From a bacterium (GTDB lineage Bacteria > AUK180): DNA of 6,515 nt. A model generated the notes under the pieces. It searched no databases, was not told the origin of the DNA, and saw only the letters and a program-made list of their open reading frames with translations. Position 1 is the stretch's first letter. Each line of letters opens with the position of its first letter. Position numbers and translations under genes: made by a program. Below are positions 1 through 5,083 of this stretch, piece by piece. The stretch lies in contig JAGGYO010000183.1 in the NCBI GenBank assembly GCA_021162505.1, forward strand, positions 1-6,515. The letters run 5' to 3'.

Positions 1-871
1 ACAATAAGATCTTCATTGGATTTGAATTTATTTTTTTTGTCTTTACGGTAATACTCGATTGAATTGTTACATTTTTTAAAAATTCCAAATAAAATTTTGA
101 AAATAATTTTACAATTATAAATGCCATTGTAATTACAAAGAGCAATAATAAAAGAAAATATAGGGTACCATTGAGAAAATGTCTATTTAAAAATTCCCTA
201 TATATGATCTCAAAATAGAATGATGGGATATATTTCACTTCTTTCATTTGCCCAAAATTCCCGGGGCTGTTCACAAAGAAAATAAAATAGTATAAAACCA
301 CCGTGATAAGCAGTGTGAAAAAAACAAAAAATTTCTTGATATTCTTAACACCAACAAGAGAATACACCAAAAGATAAAATCCCAGCGCTAAAACAACAAC
401 TATAATACTATTCAATAATGTGAAAAATAAAAGCAGAAAAAAATGGATTATTCCAAATGAAAATCCCTTAATAAATCCCCAGAATATCCAGGTAAATCCA
501 AAGAGTCCTGAAAATATTAATGCAAAAAATATAATGGATAAAAACTTTGCAAGTAAGATATTATCTCTGCCAATAGGTAGTTTTAACAGGGTAAGAGCAT
601 CATCCGGATACAATAACGACCTGTTCAGTTCCATTACCAGAATGAAAAAAATCAAAATGAATTGTATGGAATAAATCGAATATACGCCAAGGGGAAATTG
701 TAAGATCGGTTTTAAAAAATATGAAGTGGAGAGGAAAAATCCCCAGATTATATAAGATAAATAGATCAATATTTGTGTATATGACGCTGATTTTCCGAAT
801 CTGATGAATTGCCCGCGCAACTCATTTTTTATCATTACAATTAGAAGGGCTATGAACTTTTTACTGAGCAT
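1..871 (-). CDS. ABC transporter permease subunit (ABC-2-like exporter), partial at left edge
   Basis: This is the likely membrane partner of the ATPase encoded just upstream. I translated the minus strand from the ATG at 871-869 and found an open frame to base 1 (290 codons, no internal stop), so the C-terminus lies outside the window. The protein is very hydrophobic. Likely membrane segments are at about residues 33-52, 62-82, 106-132, 141-171 (long, possibly two), 180-200 and 236-256. Between segments 2 and 3, residues 88-109 (YPDDALTLLKLPIGRDNILL and on) resemble the cytoplasmic 'L-LP-sR--ll--K' loop common in ABC-2 exporter permeases. An in-frame TAG two codons before the ATG fixes the earliest start. 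The start lies inside the end of the ATPase gene (11-bp overlap, different frame) and has only a weak AGGGA upstream, so translational coupling is likely. The substrate cannot be told from sequence; drug, lipid, peptide or ion export are all possible. Confidence 0.87.
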   Translation of the reverse strand, partial: MLSKKFIALLIVMIKNELRGQFIRFGKSASYTQILIYLSYIIWGFFLSTSYFLKPILQFPLGVYSIYSIQFILIFFILVMELNRSLLYPDDALTLLKLPIGRDNILLAKFLSIIFFALIFSGLFGFTWIFWGFIKGFSFGIIHFFLLLFFTLLNSIIVVVLALGFYLLVYSLVGVKNIKKFFVFFTLLITVVLYYFIFFVNSPGNFGQMKEVKYIPSFYFEIIYREFLNRHFLNGTLYFLLLLLFVITMAFIIVKLFSKFYLEFLKNVTIQSSITVKTKKINSNPMKILL

Positions 872-1592
872 TCCCTAATACATCCAGTAAAGCTTCTTCA
901 AGATTATTTTTATTTGCATTTTTAATAAATGTTGTCATTTCTCCCTGAAATTGTATTTTACCACGGTCAATAATAATGATATCCTTTGATAATTTTTCAA
1001 CTATTTCCACAATATGAGAAGAATAAACGACGGTTTTGCCTTTATTTATGAGTTCGGATAAAAGTTGTTTAAATTTGTACTGACCATTTATATCTAGTCC
1101 ATTAACCGGTTCATCAAAAAAATAGATCTCCGGATCATGCAAAATACCTGATATTACAAGAGTTTTTTGAATATTACCCTTGGATAGAGAATGGATCAAT
1201 TGTTTTTCATATTCACTTAACTGGAAATATTCCATATAATGATCAATGCGTTTTTTCAATGTCTCTTTATCCATATCATACATTTTACCCACGAAGGTAA
1301 GATACTCATAAGGTGTTAAAGCACGGTACATATAAGGAGTTTCAGGGACATAACCCAATAATCTCTTCAGCTCAATATTTTTGTTTGAGATCTCTTCTCC
1401 AAATATCTTTACACTGCCTTTATCCTTTTCAATGATCCCCATAATAATATTGATCGTAGTAGTTTTTCCCGCACCATTAGGTCCTATATAACCCGTCAAA
1501 TGTCCCTTTTTAATATTGAATGTTACCCCATCCAATGCCGGCTTCTTTCCATATGATTTCTCAAGATCTTTTATTTCTATTGCATATTCCAA
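861..1592 (-). CDS. ABC transporter ATP-binding protein (exporter type)
   Basis: A 243-residue cytoplasmic ATPase that would power the permease encoded immediately downstream. Visible motifs, in order: Walker A GPNGAGKT (37-44); a Q-loop region reading YVPETP (81-86), with Glu in place of the usual Gln, as is common in exporter-type ATPases of the BcrA/DrrA/EcsA kind; a degenerate signature LSKGN (136-140) where LSGGQ is classical; Walker B IYFFDEP (156-162); D-loop GLD (165-167); and the switch histidine H193 in SSH. Length is normal for a single-domain ATPase. The start is TTG at 1592-1590, supported by AAGGAG six bases upstream; the nearby ATG (GAATATGC) is out of frame. It sits 18 bp downstream of a tRNA gene and shares 11 bp with the permease gene. 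Subfamily placement beyond an ABC-2-type exporter is inference; the substrate is unknown. Confidence 0.95.
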   Translation of the reverse strand: MEYAIEIKDLEKSYGKKPALDGVTFNIKKGHLTGYIGPNGAGKTTTINIIMGIIEKDKGSVKIFGEEISNKNIELKRLLGYVPETPYMYRALTPYEYLTFVGKMYDMDKETLKKRIDHYMEYFQLSEYEKQLIHSLSKGNIQKTLVISGILHDPEIYFFDEPVNGLDINGQYKFKQLLSELINKGKTVVYSSHIVEIVEKLSKDIIIIDRGKIQFQGEMTTFIKNANKNNLEEALLDVLGNAQ

Positions 1593-1598
1593 TTAAAT

Positions 1599-1604
1599 CT
1601 CCTT
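1599..1604 (-). promoter_or_regulatory. Shine-Dalgarno AAGGAG that supports the TTG start of the ABC ATPase
   Basis: The minus strand reads AAGGAG, then ATTTAA, then TTG. The spacing of six bases is optimal and supports TTG at 1592-1590 as the start codon. The motif lies only six bases past the tRNA 3' end (discriminator base at 1611), so it falls in the short segment left on the mRNA after the tRNA is cut out. Confidence 0.85.
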
Positions 1605-1610
1605 AATAAA

Positions 1611-1682
1611 TGGGCGATACTGGACTCGAACCAGTGACCTCTTCCGTGTGAAGGAAGCGTTCTCCCACTGAACTAATCGCCC
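1611..1682 (-). tRNA. trnV: tRNA-Val, anticodon CAC
   Basis: Decodes GUG valine codons. I folded all 72 bases by hand. The acceptor stem GGGCGAT/ATCGCCC pairs in all 7 positions. The D-arm is GTTC-AGTGGGA-GAAC, the anticodon stem CTTCC/GGAAG with loop TTCACAC (T33, anticodon CAC, A37), the variable loop AGGTC, and the T-arm ACTGG-TTCGAGT-CCAGT. Discriminator A73, G18-G19, T54-T55-C56 and A58 are all in place, and the body resembles bacterial tRNA-Val. CCA is not encoded (TTT follows A73), so a CCA-adding enzyme and RNase Z-type 3' maturation are expected. The gene sits between two protein genes on the same strand: base G1 is the final G of the upstream TAG stop codon, and the downstream ATPase starts 18 bp after A73. 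It may be co-transcribed, or made from the promoter candidate at 1751-1779. Confidence 0.97.
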
Positions 1683-3040
1683 TAAAATGTGAAACTAAAC
1701 AATAAATTCGGTATGAAACTCTCAATAGGTTCGTATTTACTGGTTAGGTCATTATACCTATAAATCCTTTTATAATCAAGTGATAATAATAAAAATTTGT
1801 TAATGGCATACTTTAAATTGCCGGTAATAAAAGTTCTGTCATCTATTGAAAAAAGATCACGCGGATGATTGATCAGCACTTTATTATATGTCATTGTTGC
1901 CTTTATCTTATCAATGACCTTCGTGGCATCAACATTTATTCTTAATGTACCATTATCGGGACCTTCAATATCTTCATAGGACCCGCTGATCTTTATCTTA
2001 TTGAAAATATTTCCTGAGATACCACCAAAGATACCTTTTAATCTACCATCCAATAGCCCCATTTCCTTTGCTGCATTCAGGATCATTAATGTGTCATATT
2101 TACTAAAACCGCTGCCCAAGTAATCAAAACGATCGACTTCATAGGTATTGTCAAAATAATCCACAATGAAATCCGGTGAAATATTTCTGTATTCAAGGTT
2201 AACTTGTATATCAAAAATTGTATAGGCATAGGCACCTACTATAAAGCCATCACCGGCATTTATAAATTTTCCATATCCAGTATAAATCCCGGTTGTGAAA
2301 ATATTGAATTTTGTAATTGGAATATTGATATCAAAGGCAATTGAAGAAAGCGTTTTCTTGTCATATAGCATTTCAGTAGAAGTTGTAGCCGTTGTTGTAT
2401 CAAAAGTAGTATTGTAAACGACATTTGATGGTGCGCTTAGGTCTCCAATATATGAAAATCCCAATTGTGCCTTTTTAATAATGGGCAAGGGTGTTTTAAT
2501 TAAAGGTCTAAAGAATACCCTCGTGCCGATAATAGAGGGATTGGAAAAATCATTTATCATTGATTCAAATCCAAGCATTCCGAAATCAAGATCAACCTCG
2601 AGTCCTCTTTTCTCTTTATCAACAATAGGACTGTTAAAATAATTTGCCATAAATATTCCGGGAGTAATTGAAATTCCTCTTAAATTCCCAAATCGTATGA
2701 ACATCTTGGAATATTTTTTACCATAATTTATAAATCTGATCTTTCTGATAATCCCGGCAAAAGTATTCCAATCTTCCGCATAGAATTTAGTATCACTTAT
2801 ATTGTATTGTAATCTAAGATCAAATCCCAAAGATACAGGTCCTACATTAAATTCAGGCGACAGTGATGTAAAGAACCAATACTGCTTTTCCCCCGGATTA
2901 TTGGGATCAGTGAGCACCTTGGGACCTATAAACAGATTAAAAGCATTATTGATCACATCTTCACTATTAAAAAAAGATGAAGCGTTCACATTACCAAATA
3001 AAATTACAAAAACAAGGGCGAAAAAAAGGAACTTTTTCAT
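1682..3040 (-). CDS. Putative outer-membrane beta-barrel protein, family not identified
   Basis: A 452-residue exported protein of unknown function. Residues 1-20 form a clear signal peptide (MKK, a hydrophobic core, then NVNA before SS as a likely cleavage site). The rest is rich in alternating polar/hydrophobic stretches, aromatic residues and glycine, with no hydrophobic helix after the signal. It ends in NLLFSFTF, a C-terminal Phe pattern typical of barrel proteins inserted by the BAM complex. A more conserved-looking block lies at about 89-180 (EDWNTFAGIIRKIRFINYG, later RFGNL, then RGLEVDLDFGMLGFESMIND and FFRPL), followed by a Thr-rich loop at 211-222. From memory this block resembles unnamed outer-membrane proteins of other diderm lineages, but I cannot verify that. 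The start is ATG at 3040-3038, with AGGAGG five bases upstream. The TAG stop overlaps the following tRNA gene by one base. A porin-like or structural role is possible; none is demonstrated. Confidence 0.75.
   Translation of the reverse strand: MKKFLFFALVFVILFGNVNASSFFNSEDVINNAFNLFIGPKVLTDPNNPGEKQYWFFTSLSPEFNVGPVSLGFDLRLQYNISDTKFYAEDWNTFAGIIRKIRFINYGKKYSKMFIRFGNLRGISITPGIFMANYFNSPIVDKEKRGLEVDLDFGMLGFESMINDFSNPSIIGTRVFFRPLIKTPLPIIKKAQLGFSYIGDLSAPSNVVYNTTFDTTTATTSTEMLYDKKTLSSIAFDINIPITKFNIFTTGIYTGYGKFINAGDGFIVGAYAYTIFDIQVNLEYRNISPDFIVDYFDNTYEVDRFDYLGSGFSKYDTLMILNAAKEMGLLDGRLKGIFGGISGNIFNKIKISGSYEDIEGPDNGTLRINVDATKVIDKIKATMTYNKVLINHPRDLFSIDDRTFITGNLKYAINKFLLLSLDYKRIYRYNDLTSKYEPIESFIPNLLFSFTF
1751..1779 (-). 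promoter_or_regulatory. Candidate internal promoter for tRNA-Val and the ABC exporter genes
   Basis: The minus strand reads TTGATT (1779-1774), a 17-bp spacer, then a perfect TATAAT (1756-1751), inside the 3' end of the barrel-protein gene. A start about 7 bp after the -10 box would fall near 1744, some 60 bases before tRNA base G1, a normal tRNA leader length. The -35 hexamer and spacing match those of the promoter candidate upstream of the barrel gene. In AT-rich DNA such matches also arise by chance, so this is a good candidate rather than proof. Confidence 0.5.
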
Positions 3041-3045
3041 ATATG

Positions 3046-3051
3046 CCTCCT
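3046..3051 (-). promoter_or_regulatory. Shine-Dalgarno AGGAGG of the beta-barrel gene
   Basis: A perfect AGGAGG on the minus strand, five bases before the ATG at 3040-3038. It fixes the start so that the signal peptide begins MKKFLFF and shows that this genome uses strong canonical ribosome binding sites. Confidence 0.9.
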
Positions 3052-3059
3052 AATGTTTA

Positions 3060-3088
3060 ATTCTAACTAAAAATCAAAGAAAAATCAA
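3060..3088 (-). promoter_or_regulatory. Candidate promoter of the beta-barrel gene, with a direct repeat
   Basis: In the 54-bp gap between glutamine synthetase and the barrel gene, the minus strand reads TTGATT (3088-3083), a 17-bp spacer, then TAGAAT (3065-3060). A start about 7 bp downstream would leave a leader of roughly 13 bases that still contains the AGGAGG site. TTGATTTTT occurs twice, at 3088-3080 and 3077-3069, eleven bases apart (about one helical turn). The first copy includes the -35 box, so a bound regulator is conceivable. No terminator hairpin is visible in the gap, so readthrough from glutamine synthetase is also possible. Confidence 0.5.
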
Positions 3089-3094
3089 GGGATA

Positions 3095-4486
3095 TTAAAA
3101 ATTAAAATAAACTTCTACTTCTTTGGGATTGGGATATGTACCAACTTCAAATGCCTCTTTCTCCTTTGAATTGATCCAATGTTCCAACACTTTATCTGTA
3201 AAAACATTATTTATGGTGAGAAAATTCTTGTCTTTTTTTAAACTCTTCAATGCCTGTAAAAGATTTTGTGGTATTTTTCTGTACTTTTTCATATTTTCAA
3301 CATTACCGATTGCAGGTTCTCCCGGATCAATTTTATTTTTCACTCCGTCAATACCGGCGCAAATCAAAGCGGATAAAGCAAAATATGGATTAGCCGTAGC
3401 ATCCGGTGGTCTATATTCAAAACGCATTTTTTCGGGATTCTTTATATAACCGGGTATTCTAATAGCACTTGTCCTATTTGATGACGAATAACAAATTGAG
3501 GTAGGAGCTTCATAACCCGGAACCAGTCTTTTAAATGAATTTGTTGAAGGATTTGTCAATGCTGTCAATGCCTTGGCATGTTTTAAGATTCCTCCAATAT
3601 AGTGTTTCGCTAAATTTGATATCATGTTCTGCCCTTTCCCCGTGAAAATATTCTTACCCGCCTTTTTTAATAATTGGTGCAAGTGCATACCGCTGCCCGC
3701 AAGCCCGAACATTGGTTTTGGCATAAATGTTGCGACCTTTTCATAGCGATAAGCAAGGTTCTTAATAAAATATTTCATTAAAATAATATTGTCAGCACTT
3801 TTCAGTAATGGCTGGAAATCAAGCTCAAATTCGTGTTGTCCCGGAACCCCCGCTTCATGATGATTGACCTTGATACTTATTCCAATATCTTCCACCATTT
3901 TATTTAATTCAGTTCTAAATACGACTCCTTTATCATAAGGGGGTACAGATCCATATCCCCATTTTTGATTGAGTTTATAATCAAAATTTTCCTTGGTATT
4001 TCCCTCATCGGCAATGAATTCAACTACTGTTTTCATTGGATCCAAACTTATTGAATATCCGTCAAAGAGAAAATACTCTAATTCGGGAATCCAATAGGAA
4101 TTATCAGCGATTTTTAATTTTCTCAATACCTCCTCTGCCCTTTTTGCTGTTCCGCGAGGACAAAGAGGCATGATCTCATCCTTTTGCGGATAAGATACAA
4201 ATGCAAGGAAAGAAAGAGTCTTCTCGGGAAAAAAAGGGTCAATAAATCCTGTATCAATATCCGGAATTATTCTAATATCACTGAATTCTACACTGGCATA
4301 ACCACCAACCGATGAACCATCAGCACCTTTACCTGCTGTAAAAAGGGTTTCATTAAAAACCCTCACAGGATAGGTAAAATGTTTCAATAATCCGAAAAAA
4401 TTCACAACCTTAATATCGATGAATTCAATCTTTTTTTTCTTAATTTCATCCTTATAATATTTAAATTTTTCAGCAAAACTGTTCAT
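3095..4486 (-). CDS. glnA: Glutamine synthetase, type I (divergent, no adenylylation tyrosine)
   Basis: Makes glutamine from glutamate, ammonia and ATP; a cytoplasmic enzyme, normally a dodecamer. The 463 residues span the N-terminal beta-grasp and the catalytic domain, normal for type I. Visible motifs: GADGSSVGGY (54-63); PELEYF with metal ligands E135 and E137; HHE (209-211) and GQHE (216-219); MPKPMFG (255-261); GSGMHLH with H268 and H270; NPSTNSFKRLVPGYEAP with flap E326; NRTSAIRIP with R338 and R343; RFEYRPPDATANPY with R355, E357 and R359. Against the Salmonella enzyme (from memory), the usual GDNGSGMH reads GLAGSGMH, replacing the Asn near the glutamate site by Ala. The NLY segment carrying the adenylylated Tyr397 is missing, so GlnE-type control is unlikely. 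Starts at ATG 4486 with GGAGG four bases upstream, inside the end of maf, sharing ATGA. Activity is likely; a related gamma-glutamyl ligase cannot be excluded. Confidence 0.93.
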   Translation of the reverse strand: MNSFAEKFKYYKDEIKKKKIEFIDIKVVNFFGLLKHFTYPVRVFNETLFTAGKGADGSSVGGYASVEFSDIRIIPDIDTGFIDPFFPEKTLSFLAFVSYPQKDEIMPLCPRGTAKRAEEVLRKLKIADNSYWIPELEYFLFDGYSISLDPMKTVVEFIADEGNTKENFDYKLNQKWGYGSVPPYDKGVVFRTELNKMVEDIGISIKVNHHEAGVPGQHEFELDFQPLLKSADNIILMKYFIKNLAYRYEKVATFMPKPMFGLAGSGMHLHQLLKKAGKNIFTGKGQNMISNLAKHYIGGILKHAKALTALTNPSTNSFKRLVPGYEAPTSICYSSSNRTSAIRIPGYIKNPEKMRFEYRPPDATANPYFALSALICAGIDGVKNKIDPGEPAIGNVENMKKYRKIPQNLLQALKSLKKDKNFLTINNVFTDKVLEHWINSKEKEAFEVGTYPNPKEVEVYFNF

Positions 4487-5049
4487 ATTTCCTCCAATTT
4501 TCTCAATAATTCATAGAATGTAAAGAGTGGGAAGCCAACAATATTAAGGTAATCCCCTTCTATCTTTTTTATAAAAAGCGCTGCCTCATCCTGAATAGCA
4601 TAAGCGCCGGCTTTGTCCATATAATCAGCATTATCAAGATATTTTTTCAAATCGTTTTTAAAAATATTCCCGAAAAGAACCTTTGTTTTCACAAATTTAC
4701 CCAAATACTTTTTTGTTTTTCCATCATAAAGCAAAATATATGATATTACATAATGTTCCCTGTTTGATAGCTTAACAAGCATTTCTTTTGCTTCACTTTT
4801 AGATTTAGGTTTACCTAAAAATTCTTTACCTAACTTGACAACCGTATCACATGCAACAATAATATCATCTTCATATTGATTTTTTATTGAGTTTAATTTT
4901 TCATAAGTTTCTTTCTTAATATCATTGTTTTCTTTAATATTCCCAATACTATCATCGTATTGTGGAGCTACTGCTCTCTTTAATAATCTATATTTTTTCA
5001 ATAAAAACGATCTTCTCGGTGAGGTTGATGCCAATATTACCTTTCTCAT
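4483..5049 (-). CDS. maf: Maf/YhdE-family nucleoside triphosphate pyrophosphatase
   Basis: Hydrolyses selected nucleoside triphosphates to the monophosphate plus pyrophosphate. Family members act on dTTP/UTP or on modified nucleotides as house-cleaning enzymes, and some affect division; cytoplasmic. The 188-residue length is typical. Visible motifs: ASTSPRR (7-13), the phosphate-binding start of the family; ACDTVV (66-71) with conserved D68; LGKPKS (78-83); LSNREHYV (94-101); DKAGAYAIQ (145-153); EGDYLNIVGFP (164-174). The AYxIQ and EGDY patterns fit the YhdE (dTTP/UTP) branch better than YceF; this sub-assignment is inference. The ATG at 5049-5047 puts the family N-terminus exactly where expected (MRKVILASTSPRR). 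There is no Shine-Dalgarno upstream, in contrast to its neighbours; instead a near-consensus promoter ends six bases before the ATG. The stop overlaps the glnA start (ATGA). The TPR gene ends 30 bp upstream. Confidence 0.94.
   Translation of the reverse strand: MRKVILASTSPRRSFLLKKYRLLKRAVAPQYDDSIGNIKENNDIKKETYEKLNSIKNQYEDDIIVACDTVVKLGKEFLGKPKSKSEAKEMLVKLSNREHYVISYILLYDGKTKKYLGKFVKTKVLFGNIFKNDLKKYLDNADYMDKAGAYAIQDEAALFIKKIEGDYLNIVGFPLFTFYELLRKLEEI
4491..4495 (-). promoter_or_regulatory. Shine-Dalgarno GGAGG of glnA, inside the end of maf
   Basis: The minus strand reads TTGGAGG, then AAAT, then ATG. The site lies within the last codons of maf (encoding LEE), and the maf stop and glnA start share ATGA. 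This supports a co-transcribed, translationally coupled pair. Confidence 0.85.
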
Positions 5050-5055
5050 ATGATG

Positions 5056-5083
5056 ATTATAATATAAAATCCCTATTTTTCAA
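5056..5083 (-). promoter_or_regulatory. Candidate sigma-70-type promoter of maf-glnA (leaderless geometry)
   Basis: The minus strand reads TTGAAA (5083-5078), a 16-bp spacer, a perfect TATAAT (5061-5056), then CATCAT and the maf ATG. A transcript starting 7 bases after the -10 box would begin on the A of the ATG or within a few bases of it, giving a leaderless or nearly leaderless mRNA. The lack of any purine-rich ribosome binding site before this ATG is consistent. The -35 box overlaps the TGA stop of the TPR gene. The AT-rich background makes some chance matches expected. Confidence 0.55.

Noticed and set aside
420..674. Plus-strand open frame of 84 codons
   Set aside because: It lies opposite the continuous minus-strand permease frame, has a low-complexity Lys/Asn-rich product and no convincing start signal; it is a shadow.
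1..871. Possibility that the permease is a frameshifted pseudogene, since no long frame was obvious there at first
   Set aside because: Manual translation from 871 to base 1 is a single open frame with well-spaced membrane segments; it is only cut by the window edge.
1611..1682. tRNA as an integration site (attB) for a mobile element
   Set aside because: No integrase, no repeated copy of the tRNA 3' end and no foreign-looking genes are visible; both flanks are ordinary protein genes.
2802..3053. Plus-strand open frame of 83 codons opposite the barrel gene's 5' end
   Set aside because: It covers the signal-peptide end of a gene with a perfect Shine-Dalgarno on the other strand; its product has no recognisable feature.
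3041..3094. Rho-independent terminator or riboswitch between glnA and the barrel gene
   Set aside because: No stable GC-containing inverted repeat is present in these 54 bases, and the gap is too short for a known glutamine or nitrogen riboswitch.
3123..3449. Plus-strand open frame of 108 codons
   Set aside because: It is antisense to the strongly conserved C-terminal region of glutamine synthetase.
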